Assembly (NCBI RefSeq): GCF_003143515.1
Contig: NZ_CP029343.1
Location: 5,084,001-5,148,000 of the forward strand
Direction: 5' to 3'
DNA: 64,000 bases
Source: Massilia oculi
Lineage (GTDB): Bacteria > Pseudomonadota > Gammaproteobacteria > Burkholderiales > Burkholderiaceae_D
The position numbers and the translations under genes are program-made. Within the stretch, counting starts at the first letter, position 1. Each line of letters begins with the position of its first letter. Of the stretch, positions 1 through 8,572 are shown one piece after another. Under the pieces are notes generated by a model that was given only the letters and a program-made list of their open reading frames with translations, was not told the origin of the DNA and did no database searches.

Positions 1-1714
1 CGAAACCGAGGAAGCTGCGCGGGAAGTTTCCGCTCACGCCAGACAGGAAGCCGCCCGGGCTGAATGTCTGGTTGATGACGTTGTTGCCCAGGGAGCCCAC
101 ATTGATCGCATTCTCGCCGGAGTAATGATCCTGGCCCGCATTGAACGCGTTGTTGATCATGTCGCGCGTTTTCTTGCGGTTGGTCTGGCTCACGCCGAAC
201 TTCAGGTTGTCGACGTTGAACCGGTCTACCCGCCAGTCGGCATCCAGCGTCAGGCCGCCGATGCGGTCCTTGATGTTGTCGCCCGTGCGGCTGTAGTAGT
301 GGGTATTGAAGTCGTTGGCGGTGAACAGGCCCTGGGCCAGGCCGGTCTGCAGGTCGCGTCCGTCGGCCAGCGTGGTCGTCACGTCGGGCACGGAAGAGCC
401 GGTGAGGCGGATACGGGTGGTGTTGGGCTGGTTCATGCGCAGCACGACATAGCTGTCGTTGCCGCCGGAGTTACGCTCCGAGGTGGAGATGTAGCCGTCG
501 GCCGCCACCTTGAAGGTCGGCGACACCTTCCATTCGGCCCGGGTGCCGTACATGGCGGTATCCACCACACGGTACTCGGTCTGGTTCAGGACTTCGGGAT
601 TGAGGCGCAGCTCGGGGTCGGTGCTGTCCAGGGTCATGTCGGTCACCACGCCGTTGGAGACCTGCATATTGGACCAGCGGCCCGGCGCGAACAAGGGGTA
701 GTACGACAGCTGGTAGCCTACCTGCGGCGAATCGAGGCGGGTCTTGAAGCCGTCGAAGATGACTTTCACGTCGCTGGTGGGGCGCCACTCCACCTTGCCC
801 GAGAGGGCGATGCGTTCTTTTTTCTCCATGATGGAGCCGAAGCGGAACTGCCCCGGCCCGATCAGGCCTTCCTCTTCGGGGTCGAGTATGCCGTTGCCGT
901 TGGGGTCGATGGCGCCGCCCCAGGCATTGCCGCCCTCCCAGAACTGGCTCGGGTCGCTCGGGATCGCGTTGCGCGTCCAGCCGCCGTCGTTGCCGGCGGT
1001 GTCGGTGCGGACGTCGCGCTTGGCATAGACGACGCCGAGCAGCACGCCGACCTTGTTATCCCAGGTATTGCTGTACGTGCCGGACAGCTTCTTGCCGTTC
1101 AGGCTGCTCATATCGTTGCGGTCGCCTTCCAGGCGCAGCAGCCCGCGCTGGCCTTTCTGGTCGAACGGGCTGGCCGAACGCAGGTTGACCAGGCCGCCGA
1201 TGGCGCCTTCGACCAGCTGCGCCTGGGTCGACTTGACGACGTCGGCGCCGCTGATGACGTCGGCCGGCAGCACGTCGTAGGCGAAGTAGCGGCCCGCACT
1301 GTCGGTGCCGAGCAGGCGGCCGTTGAAGGTGGTGATCGTGTAGTCCGGGCCCAGGCCGCGGATGCTGACCTGCTGGCCTTCGCCGCCGGCCGTGCGGGAG
1401 ATCGAGACGCCGGTGACGTGGCTGAGGGAATCGGCGACGTTATTGTCCGGGAAGCGTCCGAGTTCCGTTGCACTGATGCTGTCCTGCACGACAGCCGAGT
1501 TGCGCTTGAGCGCCAGCGACTGCTGCAGACTGGCGCGGGTGCCGGTCACGACGACCTGCTCGACCTTGTCGGTGTCCGGCGTGGCGGCATCCTCCTGGGC
1601 GCGGGCCGGGGCCGTGAGGGTAGCCAGTGCGAGCAGGCAGGCGGAAGTTAGTGGATTCAGCACAAAGCGAGCATGACTGTCGGCGTGCGAACGGCATTGC
1701 AGATGAGAACTCAT
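1..1714 (-). CDS. TonB-dependent receptor, C-terminus cut by window edge
   Basis: Outer-membrane TonB-dependent receptor, probably for a carbohydrate or other large nutrient. About 571 residues are visible; the stop lies beyond the left edge. The start ATG at 1714 follows a good ribosome site (AAGGAAG), and a signal peptide ends near ARAQ. The mature N-terminus carries a TonB-box-like stretch (EQVVVTGTR), then the plug domain with RFPDNNVADSLSHVTGVSISR and VSIRGLGPDYTITTFNGR. That plug style is typical of the Xanthomonas/Caulobacter-type receptor subfamily (TIGR01782). The substrate is not evident from the sequence. A palindrome-rich region lies upstream. Confidence 0.9.
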   Translation of the reverse strand, partial: MSSHLQCRSHADSHARFVLNPLTSACLLALATLTAPARAQEDAATPDTDKVEQVVVTGTRASLQQSLALKRNSAVVQDSISATELGRFPDNNVADSLSHVTGVSISRTAGGEGQQVSIRGLGPDYTITTFNGRLLGTDSAGRYFAYDVLPADVISGADVVKSTQAQLVEGAIGGLVNLRSASPFDQKGQRGLLRLEGDRNDMSSLNGKKLSGTYSNTWDNKVGVLLGVVYAKRDVRTDTAGNDGGWTRNAIPSDPSQFWEGGNAWGGAIDPNGNGILDPEEEGLIGPGQFRFGSIMEKKERIALSGKVEWRPTSDVKVIFDGFKTRLDSPQVGYQLSYYPLFAPGRWSNMQVSNGVVTDMTLDSTDPELRLNPEVLNQTEYRVVDTAMYGTRAEWKVSPTFKVAADGYISTSERNSGGNDSYVVLRMNQPNTTRIRLTGSSVPDVTTTLADGRDLQTGLAQGLFTANDFNTHYYSRTGDNIKDRIGGLTLDADWRVDRFNVDNLKFGVSQTNRKKTRDMINNAFNAGQDHYSGENAINVGSLGNNVINQTFSPGGFLSGVSGNFPRSFLGF

Positions 1715-2676
1715 TAAACGCTTCCTTTTTTATAGGTTTGTTGAAGCAGCACGGGCGAGTGCTGGTACACGGGAAGGCTGTCCGGTTGCGATCACTACTT
1801 CTGCCGGCCAGGGGCGCGGACGGGCTGTCGTGAATCGGTCGGTGCTTTCGTTTGATTTCGTATGACGTTGTCTCTCACGTATAGCGGTTTCGGTTTTTTC
1901 GATATCGAAAGCACCTGGGAGGGCATTGCTGGTACAGCGATATTTAGTCTATAGCGAAATCTGGAGCATGACAAAACATCTTTCGATTTTTTTCGAATGG
2001 CCTGTTGTATCCGCGTTATTCCCCATTACGGCTTTCGTTCGAAAGTTTTGCATGCTTACCATTTCTGTTGTAGGTACCTGGCGCGATCGGCTGCACAAAG
2101 GCCGTGCTCCCGGCGCCGATGCGGAGAATGCAGCCGTGAGATTGTATAATTGGCACGTACATTCGTACGAATATGCATTGCTGCGTTACAATATGCTTTT
2201 TTGCCGCCAATCATGGTCTGGCACTCATCAATGCGTCTCCCCGGTTGCTGCGCCGCCAGGCGCGCGTGCATCCATGGCGCGCATTGGGCAGCGTTCGGGA
2301 TCGCCGTCTTGTCTGGATCGATCCCATGCGCCAGGCAGGGCGCGCTGTGCGGTGTCGTCACCCGTGCGGGCGACCCTCGTCCTGTATTCTCTCGACGATG
2401 ACGTCGCTGGCCTGGCCGTGCCGGTCATCGAGAGCAATCACAGGCCGCTTCGACCTCGGGAACTTGCACATCGCACGTCATGTCATATTTCGCCCGATAT
2501 CACGCCCTGCTGCGCCACCGACAGGCCGTACGCCCGGGATTCCTCATCAATTGCGCCGTCGCCCGCTCGACGCCGGCTGCGGCGCGCTGATCATTACTCA
2601 GGACAACTACGTGAATTTGAACTACACCATTGCTTCGCAAGCACCCGATTCGACAACGGCAGCGTTTGCCGCACGC
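1715..2676. other. Long intergenic region with repeated TTTCG/CGAAA palindromes
   Basis: About 960 bases between the divergent receptor and porin genes with no convincing gene. It holds a perfect 14-base palindrome TTTCGATATCGAAA (1897-1910), a related CTTTCGTTCGAAAG (2032-2045), a looser TTTCGATTTTTTTCGAA (1981-1997) and a 12-base palindrome ATTCGTACGAAT (2161-2172). A TATAAT hexamer lies at 2145-2150 without a clear -35 partner. The reading frame of the porin stays open through the second half, but the translation looks unlike protein. The palindromes are candidate operators. Confidence 0.5.
1897..1910. promoter_or_regulatory. Perfect palindrome, candidate operator
   Basis: TTTCGATATCGAAA is a perfect 14-base palindrome about 185 bases upstream of the receptor start at 1714. 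Its half-site TTTCG recurs nearby at 1981-1997 and 2032-2045. A dimeric repressor or activator of the receptor gene is a reasonable guess, but no regulator gene lies next to it. Confidence 0.4.
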
Positions 2677-3903
2677 ATGAAGATGAAGACGGCGGCACGC
2701 CTGTGCGCCGCCCTGGCCGCCATCGCGCTCCTCGCGTCCGGCCACGCTCATGCCCAGGAGATCGGGAGCGCGCAGGAGGAAACGGCATCGCCGCTGACGA
2801 TCGGCGGCGCGATCCGCTTCAATTACGGCCACAAGAGCTGGGACAAGGACCGCCGCAGCGGTTTCGTCGGCCTCGATACGGCGCGCCTGGACGTCAACTA
2901 CGACGACGGCCGGATGATCGGCTCGGCCCAGTACCGCTACAACAATTACCCGAAGGGGCAGGGCGACTACTGGCAGCATTTCCTGCACCATGCCTGGGGC
3001 GGCGTGCGCTTCGACGACAAGAGCGAGCTGCACGTCGGCCTGGACATCAATCCCTTCGGCCTCCTGCCGTTGGCCTCGAATAATTTTTATGAGTCGATCG
3101 CCTTCTACGCCGGCTTCGAAGACAAGTACGACCTCGGCGTGAAATACATCAGCCGCCCCGGCCCCGTCGAATGGCAGCTCGCCTTCTTCCCGCGCGATGG
3201 CGGTTCCTACGGCGGCGGCAGCAATACGGCGGGCGCCTCGAACCGGTATTCCTACAATATCGTCAAGGATGACGACGAGCAGGGCTATGGCACCGGCCAG
3301 ACCGACAGCGAGCGCAATACCCTGGTGGGCCGCGTGGTGTGGAACCTCGGACCTGAGGGGCGCCACCAGTTCGGCTTCTCGGGCCTGACCGGCGAGATCG
3401 ACAACGGCCGTGGCACCGATACCCGGCGCCACGCCGGTGCGGTCCACTACACCGGCAAGTTTGGCCGCGTCAACGTGATGCTGCAATCGATGCGCTACAG
3501 CTACCGCACCGCGCACGGCCCCGAGCAGACCTATGGCGGACTGGATCCCAACAGCTTCGTGCTGGTCGGCGGCTTCGGTTATCCGTTCCCGGTCGCATCA
3601 AAGGGCGACATCCATATCGCCAACGTCAGCTACGACCTCCCCGGCAGCATCGGCCCGTTCAGCGGGTTCAAGGTCTACAACGACTACAGTGTCCTGAAAA
3701 AGCGCAGCGGCGACTACAGGGACTCGGTGCAGAACGTGACCGGAATGAGCTTCGGGGCAGGGAAGTGGTCGTTCTATGCCGATTTGATGATCGGCAAGCA
3801 CCACCCCTATCTGTCGCCGGATTTCGGCGGCCTGGCCGCGACCTCGTCCGAGCACCAGGGCTTCACGCGCCGGATCAATCTGCAGGCCGGCTATTACTTC
3901 TAG
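2677..3903 (+). CDS. Outer-membrane porin-like beta-barrel protein
   Basis: Predicted porin of 408 residues. The start at 2677 gives a classic signal peptide (MKMKTAARLCAALAAIALLA, cleavage after GHAHA). The frame stays open far upstream, but that part reads as non-coding. The mature protein alternates charged and aromatic residues as in a beta-barrel, with phrases such as GFVGLDTARLDVNYDDGRM and AWGGVRFDDKSELHVGLD, and ends in GYYF with a terminal phenylalanine, as expected for insertion by the BAM complex. It resembles porins of the OprP/carbohydrate type in general layout; the solute is unknown. No strong ribosome site precedes the ATG; a second ATG lies two codons on. Confidence 0.75.
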   Translation: MKMKTAARLCAALAAIALLASGHAHAQEIGSAQEETASPLTIGGAIRFNYGHKSWDKDRRSGFVGLDTARLDVNYDDGRMIGSAQYRYNNYPKGQGDYWQHFLHHAWGGVRFDDKSELHVGLDINPFGLLPLASNNFYESIAFYAGFEDKYDLGVKYISRPGPVEWQLAFFPRDGGSYGGGSNTAGASNRYSYNIVKDDDEQGYGTGQTDSERNTLVGRVVWNLGPEGRHQFGFSGLTGEIDNGRGTDTRRHAGAVHYTGKFGRVNVMLQSMRYSYRTAHGPEQTYGGLDPNSFVLVGGFGYPFPVASKGDIHIANVSYDLPGSIGPFSGFKVYNDYSVLKKRSGDYRDSVQNVTGMSFGAGKWSFYADLMIGKHHPYLSPDFGGLAATSSEHQGFTRRINLQAGYYF

Positions 3904-3970
3904 CGCCATCGGCTGAGGCCGTCCGCCGCCGCGCGAGACGGCGACCCCGGTTATTGTGATCGATAATGCA

Positions 3971-3989
3971 AATGAGTATAATTCTCATT
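3971..3989. promoter_or_regulatory. Fur box upstream of siderophore receptor
   Basis: AATGAGTATAATTCTCATT is a 19-base imperfect palindrome built from the AATGA/TCATT arms of the Fur consensus, flanked by GATAA (3962) and TTATC (3994) at symmetric distance. It sits 35 bases before the receptor start, where Fur would block transcription when iron is plentiful. Confidence 0.85.
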
Positions 3990-4023
3990 CGCGTTATCAC
4001 ACTCATATTGACTGGACCTCTTA

Positions 4024-6216
4024 ATGACCAAGCTTCGGCGCTCGCCCTCCATCCGGACCACCCGCCAATCCACCCTGTCGCTGCTGATCGGCCGCGCCTT
4101 CGCCGCGGCGCCCATCGCCCTGCTGGCCGGCACCGTGCACGCCCAGGACAGCGCGGCGCCGCAGATCGAGCAGGTGCTGGTGACCGGCGCCCGCACGCTG
4201 GACGAGGCCCCGTACATGAACGGCGGCGTGGCGCGCCGTGGCGGCGTGGGCGTGCTGGGGGCAAGCGACATCATGGATACGCCGTTCAGCACCACCAACT
4301 ACACCGCGCAGCTGCTGGAAGACCAGCAGGCGCGCACGCTCGCCGACGCCGTCGTCAACGAAGCGTCGGTGCGGGTGCAGACCTCGACCTCCGGCTTCAG
4401 CGAGGACTTCCAGATCCGCGGCTTCGGCGTCGGCAGCGGCGACGTCGGCGTGAACGGCCTGTACGGGCTCGCCTCGGGCAACCGGATGCCGGCGGCGATG
4501 ATGGAGCGCGTCGAAGTGCTGAAAGGCCCGGGCACGCTCATGTATGGCATCCCTCCCGGCGGCAGCGTCGGCGGCAGCATCAATATCGTCACCAAACGCG
4601 CGGGCGACAAGCCGCTCACCCGTATCACAGGCACTTTCGAGAGCAAGTCGATCTTCGGCGCCCATGTGGACGTCGGCCGCCGCTTCGGCAACGCCGGCCA
4701 GTGGGGTGTGCGCTTCAATGGCGTCTACCGCAACGGCGACAATACGCTCGACCACAGCAAGACCGCATCCGGCCTGGCCGCGCTGGCGCTCGACTACCGT
4801 TCCTCGACGCTGCGCTGGGTGGTCGATGCCTATGCCCAGCGCGAGGACACCGACGGCTTCCGCGGCCAGTCCAGCTTCCGTCCCAACGTGACGCGGATCC
4901 CGGATGCGCCGTCGGGCAAGCGCGCGATGTATCCGGGCGTCGAACTCGCGATGCGCGATTCGACCATCTCGTCGCGCCTGGAATACGACCTGGCCCCGAA
5001 CGTGATGCTGTACGCCGCCGCCGGCTACCACTATAACGCCTACGAGCAGGACTTCCCTGCGGCGCGCGGCAACGATGCGATCGACATGGCGGGCAATCTG
5101 CGCATCACCAGCGCCTGGTACGACGCCGCCACCCGCAACAAGACCGGCGAGGTCGGCGTCCGCACCACCGTCGAAGGGCTGGGCGTGAAGCACCTGTTCA
5201 CCGTTTCGGCCTCGCGCCTGGAACAGGAATCCGGCAGCTTCTACCTGCCGGCGCCGGCCGGCACCGCGGTGTGGTCGAACATCTATCGACCGGTGCCGCT
5301 GCCGGCCATGACCGGGGTGCGCCAGTCGCCGACCACGACCTCGGGCACCGAGCTGTCCAGTGTCGCCCTCACCGATACCCTGTCGTTCTTCGACAACCGC
5401 GTGCTGGTGACCGGCGGCGTGCGCAAGCAGAAGGTCGTCGCGAAGAACATCGCACCGAGCGGAGCCAGCACGACCTCGTACGACGAGAGCGCGACCTCGC
5501 CGCTGCTCGGGATCGTGGTCAAGCCGATGGCCAATGTGTCGTTGTACACCAACTTCACGTCGGGCCTGACGCGCGGTGCGACGGCGCCCCAGACTGCGGC
5601 GAATGCAGGCGAGGTGTTCGCTCCGTACAAATCGAAGCAGTACGAGGCCGGCGTGAAGGTCGAGCAGGGCAGGCTCCTGACCGGCATCTCGGTGTTCCAG
5701 ATCGATCGTCCGAACGCCGTCACCGATCCGGTCACCACGATCTACAGCATGGACGGCAAGCAGCGCAACCGCGGCCTGGAACTGTCGGCCATGGGCGAGG
5801 TCGTGCCCAAGCTGCGCCTGATGGCCAGCGCGACCTTCTATGACGCCGAACTGCGCAAAACCCAGGGCGGCATCAACGAGGGCAACGATGCCAATGGCGT
5901 GCCGAAGCGCGCCCTCAGCGCCGGCCTCGACTGGGATCTGGCGCAGGTGCCGGGCCTGAGCTTCAATGCCCGCGCCATCCACACCTCGGACATTCCCTAC
6001 AACGCCGCCAACACGCTGTTCCTGCCGTCGTGGACCCGCTTCGATATCGGCGCGCGCTATCGCACCAGCCTGATGGGCCGCCCCGTCATCCTGCGCGCCA
6101 GCGTCGAGAACGTCGCCGACAAGGCCTATTGGCTGGCCAACGGCACCTTCGCCACCGCCGCCGCGTCGCGCACCGCGCTGGTGTCGGCGCAGTTCGATTT
6201 CCAGGCGAGCATGTGA
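4024..6216 (+). CDS. TonB-dependent siderophore receptor
   Basis: Outer-membrane ferric siderophore receptor of 730 residues, the usual length for this family (TIGR01783). A long signal peptide ends at TVHAQ. The plug domain (about 50-210) shows QVLVTGART, the DFQIRGFGVGSGDVGVNGLYG segment, and the strongly conserved MERVEVLKGPGTLMYG and GGSINIVTKR. The rest is beta-barrel, ending in SAQFDFQASM. The Fur box 35 bases upstream indicates iron repression. The gene stands alone: no siderophore synthesis or ABC importer gene is adjacent, so the ligand may be a xenosiderophore. Confidence 0.93.
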   Translation: MTKLRRSPSIRTTRQSTLSLLIGRAFAAAPIALLAGTVHAQDSAAPQIEQVLVTGARTLDEAPYMNGGVARRGGVGVLGASDIMDTPFSTTNYTAQLLEDQQARTLADAVVNEASVRVQTSTSGFSEDFQIRGFGVGSGDVGVNGLYGLASGNRMPAAMMERVEVLKGPGTLMYGIPPGGSVGGSINIVTKRAGDKPLTRITGTFESKSIFGAHVDVGRRFGNAGQWGVRFNGVYRNGDNTLDHSKTASGLAALALDYRSSTLRWVVDAYAQREDTDGFRGQSSFRPNVTRIPDAPSGKRAMYPGVELAMRDSTISSRLEYDLAPNVMLYAAAGYHYNAYEQDFPAARGNDAIDMAGNLRITSAWYDAATRNKTGEVGVRTTVEGLGVKHLFTVSASRLEQESGSFYLPAPAGTAVWSNIYRPVPLPAMTGVRQSPTTTSGTELSSVALTDTLSFFDNRVLVTGGVRKQKVVAKNIAPSGASTTSYDESATSPLLGIVVKPMANVSLYTNFTSGLTRGATAPQTAANAGEVFAPYKSKQYEAGVKVEQGRLLTGISVFQIDRPNAVTDPVTTIYSMDGKQRNRGLELSAMGEVVPKLRLMASATFYDAELRKTQGGINEGNDANGVPKRALSAGLDWDLAQVPGLSFNARAIHTSDIPYNAANTLFLPSWTRFDIGARYRTSLMGRPVILRASVENVADKAYWLANGTFATAAASRTALVSAQFDFQASM

Positions 6217-6236
6217 GGCTCGATGCGGAAATGGAT

Positions 6237-6268
6237 TGAACATTGCCGGCTGATGCCGGCAATGTTCA
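6237..6268 (+). terminator. Hairpin after siderophore receptor gene
   Basis: A perfect 14-base stem (TGAACATTGCCGGC paired with GCCGGCAATGTTCA) closes a TGAT loop 20 bases after the receptor stop. No T-run follows, so it may be a Rho-assisted terminator or a 3' end stabiliser rather than a classical intrinsic terminator. Confidence 0.6.
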
Positions 6269-6324
6269 GTGCGGACGCCAGGATGCGCCAGTGGCGAATA
6301 CCGTCGCATGCCATCTGCTGTCCG

Positions 6325-6370
6325 GTGCACAAACCAGCTGATATACTGGTTTCAGGATCATTTAGTGCAC
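6325..6370. promoter_or_regulatory. Nested inverted repeat, candidate HipB operator and promoter
   Basis: AAACCAG (6331-6337) and CTGGTTT (6346-6352) form an inverted repeat with an 8-base spacer. The pair is bracketed by two copies of GTGCAC (6325-6330 and 6365-6370). A -10-like TATACT lies at 6342-6347, inside the spacer and right arm. Toxin-antitoxin operons of this class are normally autorepressed by HipB at such repeats, and this one lies just before hipA. Confidence 0.5.
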
Positions 6371-6390
6371 TTTGAGGGTGTTGAGCGACT

Positions 6391-7671
6391 ATGGATTGCC
6401 ATATCGAGATATTCCAGGATGGCCAGTGGATGGTAGCGGCCGATGCGAGCTTTTCAGACATCGTCCGCAATGGCTTCAGGGCAAACGACTGCTTGTTCGA
6501 ATATGATTTGACCTACGCTTTCGGTAACGCGCCGTCTCCGGTGTCGCTCGTCATCCCAGTCGATGCCGATCGCCATGTTCGCGAGGCCTGGCCCACTTTT
6601 TTGTACGATCTCGTACCGCAAGGGAATGGTCGCAAGTTTCTCCTCGACCATCTCAAGCTCCCCGATGCCCAGGCGTCCGATGTCCCGCTGCTGTGCGCAG
6701 GCGCCTTCAATCCCATTGGGCGATTGCGGATCCGGGAAGCCGTGCATTACTACGAGCAGCATGTCGAACGCCATGATGTCGCTGCCGAGGGTTTCGATTT
6801 CGATGAGTTGCTCGCACGTTCGGCGGACTTTCATGAAGTGATGATGGTTCATGGCATGCTTGCGACAGGCGGTACGGGTGTCCAGGGAGTCGCCCCCAAA
6901 TACCTGTTGACCGAAGGGCAGGACGGCAAATGGTATCCGGATGCGGCGCTCGCCGACGACCGTGCCCGGCGCCACTACATCCTCAAGCGACCGCGCGGAC
7001 CATCCGAACACGACCGCAAGGTGTTGCGCAACGAGGCCGCCTATATGAAAGTGGCTCATCGTCTCGGCATCCGTACCTTCGACTTGCCGACATGGCATGC
7101 AAACACCTTGTTCGTTCCCCGCTTCGACCGCCGCGCCGGGAACGGATGCGTACAGCGCTTGCACCAGGAAAGCGTCGCCTCGATCGCCGGACTGGCCGGT
7201 TTCGGCACCCAGGCCAACCAGTTCGAGTTGCTGGCGGCAATACGCAAGGTCGTGGATGCGCCGACCGACGAGACCATCGAGTTCATCCGGCGCGACGTGC
7301 TCAACCTGGCCATGCGCAATACCGATAACCATGCCCGCAACACCGCGGTGCAATCTGTCGACGGTGTCGTCCGCCTGACGCCCCTGTTCGATTTCGCACC
7401 GATGTACCTGGACCCCGAGGGCGTCACCCGCTCGGCGCGCTGGTATCACCGCGAGATACGCAAGGAACTTCGGCACTGGACGGACATCCTGGATCACCTG
7501 GCCTTGTCCGACCGGGAGCGCTCGCAGGTCGTCGATGCCCTGGTACGCTTCGGCGAGCAGCTGGAGACCTTGCCCGACTGCATGCGCGAGGCCGGCGTCG
7601 ACAATGACATCGTCGAGTTCGTCACACCCAGTGTCGAAGCGCAACGAACCCAACTTTTGGCATTGAGGTAG
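6391..7671 (+). CDS. hipA: HipA-family serine/threonine kinase toxin
   Basis: Type II toxin kinase of 426 residues, close to E. coli HipA in length. The N-terminal subdomain holds WPTFLYDLVPQG, matching the family's FLxNLLPDG segment. A glycine-rich loop follows (GGTGVQGVAPKYLL) and then the ATP-contacting YILKRP. The catalytic core has NTDNHARN with D312 and N317, and FDFAP with D334, corresponding to the catalytic and metal-binding residues of HipA. In E. coli the target is glutamyl-tRNA synthetase; the target here is unknown. The hipB-like gene starts 2 bases after the stop. The order toxin then antitoxin is the reverse of E. coli hipBA. Confidence 0.9.
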   Translation: MDCHIEIFQDGQWMVAADASFSDIVRNGFRANDCLFEYDLTYAFGNAPSPVSLVIPVDADRHVREAWPTFLYDLVPQGNGRKFLLDHLKLPDAQASDVPLLCAGAFNPIGRLRIREAVHYYEQHVERHDVAAEGFDFDELLARSADFHEVMMVHGMLATGGTGVQGVAPKYLLTEGQDGKWYPDAALADDRARRHYILKRPRGPSEHDRKVLRNEAAYMKVAHRLGIRTFDLPTWHANTLFVPRFDRRAGNGCVQRLHQESVASIAGLAGFGTQANQFELLAAIRKVVDAPTDETIEFIRRDVLNLAMRNTDNHARNTAVQSVDGVVRLTPLFDFAPMYLDPEGVTRSARWYHREIRKELRHWTDILDHLALSDRERSQVVDALVRFGEQLETLPDCMREAGVDNDIVEFVTPSVEAQRTQLLALR

Positions 7672-7673
7672 TC

Positions 7674-8057
7674 ATGAGCAGAAGAAAGCCGGTCGACAAG
7701 ACGCAGATTCGCGAGCGACGCAATCGCATGCTGGCATCCGCAGCCGCCGCCAGGCTGTCGCCGACCGAAGGCGTGCGCGAGATGCGGGCGATTTCGGGGA
7801 TGACGCAAGAAGACTTCGCGCGGCACCGGGGCGTCAGCGCCCGGGTGGTCAAGGCGATCGAACTCGGACAGGGCAATCCCACGATGGCAACGCTGAACCG
7901 CATCGGACAGTTCTTCGGTCTCGAGGTGGCGTTCGTCCCGATCAGGCGCGAAGCGCAGGCTGCGGGAAGCCCCAGCCTGAAGACGATTCTGTTGCCACCT
8001 CAGGCGACGACACGGACGTGTTGCCAGCGGAACTCTTGCGTCGCGCCATTGATATAA
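7674..8057 (+). CDS. hipB: HipB-like XRE antitoxin/repressor, 3' end probably frameshifted
   Basis: Helix-turn-helix protein of 127 residues as written. The XRE domain spans roughly residues 35-90, with MTQEDFARHRGVSARVVKAI as helices 2-3 and ELGQGNPTMATLNRIGQFFG after it. It would bind DNA near 6325-6370 and neutralise HipA. The start lies 2 bases after the hipA stop, implying coupled translation. The last residues (TTRTCCQRNSCVAPLI) look out of frame. Adding one base at the CCCC run (7970-7973) joins the frame to the one ending at 8266 and gives a 197-residue protein. Confidence 0.75.
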   Translation: MSRRKPVDKTQIRERRNRMLASAAAARLSPTEGVREMRAISGMTQEDFARHRGVSARVVKAIELGQGNPTMATLNRIGQFFGLEVAFVPIRREAQAAGSPSLKTILLPPQATTRTCCQRNSCVAPLI

Positions 8058-8266
8058 AAAACAAAATTAACGATCGCGCACAAGCACATCAGGAGGAACT
8101 CAGTGAGTTAGTCAACAGCATGAACGAAGCAGTCGACAGGTTGATCTCCCTGGATCTGACGAGCACCGCCGCCACACCACCTTCTACCGTGAAGCAAACC
8201 TTGTCCGAGGACACTGCAACAGGCGAGAGCCGTATCGGCAAAGCAAAGAAACCGCGTTCGTCCTGA
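7974..8266 (+). other. Shifted-frame continuation of hipB (or overlapping small gene)
   Basis: This frame reads PEDDSVATSGDDTDVLPAEL and then a polar, probably helical stretch (AIDIKNKINDRAQAHQEELS) before a lysine-rich end. Its composition is protein-like, and it picks up where the hipB frame degenerates. The simplest view is a single HipB with a long tail and a one-base loss at 7970-7973. The alternative is a separate 82-residue protein starting with GTG at 8018 that overlaps hipB; no good ribosome site supports that start. Confidence 0.5.
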
Positions 8267-8500
8267 CCTCTTCCGCCAGCGGACCGGCCGATGCGGGATT
8301 CTGCCTCGTCATCAGGGCCTTGCGCCACCAGCGCATCCTCGAGCATGCAGGGCACATCTGCCTTCGTATGGTTTTTCTCCTCGCCGGTCGAGAACGCGGT
8401 GAGCTTGCGGCCCTTGATGAGCGACGCGCCATCCTCGGTCTTCACCCCGAGCAGGGCGCAGGGGCCGTGGCAGACCGCCGACACGATCAGGCCGGCGCGC
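8265..8500 (-). pseudogene. Remnant of DJ-1/PfpI family (Hsp31-like) gene
   Basis: The minus strand from about 8493 reads GLIVSAVCHGPCALLGVK, then LIKGRKLTAFSTGEEKNH and MLEDALVAQG. This is the nucleophile elbow (AVCHGP, with the catalytic cysteine) and following region of type 1 glutamine amidotransferase-like DJ-1/PfpI proteins. After about 8320 the match continues in another frame as TRQNPASAGPLAEEV, the family's C-terminal TGQNPAS segment, with some 18 residues missing between. The N-terminal part is lost at the hexamer repeat (8511-8572); a faint N-terminal echo (LALPGGPGPLADRATAPE) may lie beyond it. Not functional. Confidence 0.75.
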
Positions 8501-8510
8501 GAGCGCCTGC

Positions 8511-8572
8511 TCCACCTCCACCTCCACCTCCACCTCCACCTCCACCTCCACCTCCACCTCCACCTCCACCTC
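8511..8572. repeat. Tandem TCCACC hexamer repeat, 10 copies
   Basis: Ten perfect copies of TCCACC plus two bases, a clean microsatellite. On the minus strand it is GGTGGA and would encode (Val-Glu)n, Gly-Gly or Trp-Arg depending on frame. It lies at the break of the DJ-1/PfpI remnant. Length variation by replication slippage is expected. Confidence 0.95.

Noticed and set aside
125..1651. Plus-strand open frame of about 500 codons at the left edge
   Set aside because: It is the antisense of the TonB receptor on the minus strand, whose plug motifs are unmistakable.
7674..8266. A three-gene HipBST-like toxin system
   Set aside because: HipA here is full length with its N-terminal subdomain, and the third frame is better explained as the frameshifted end of hipB.
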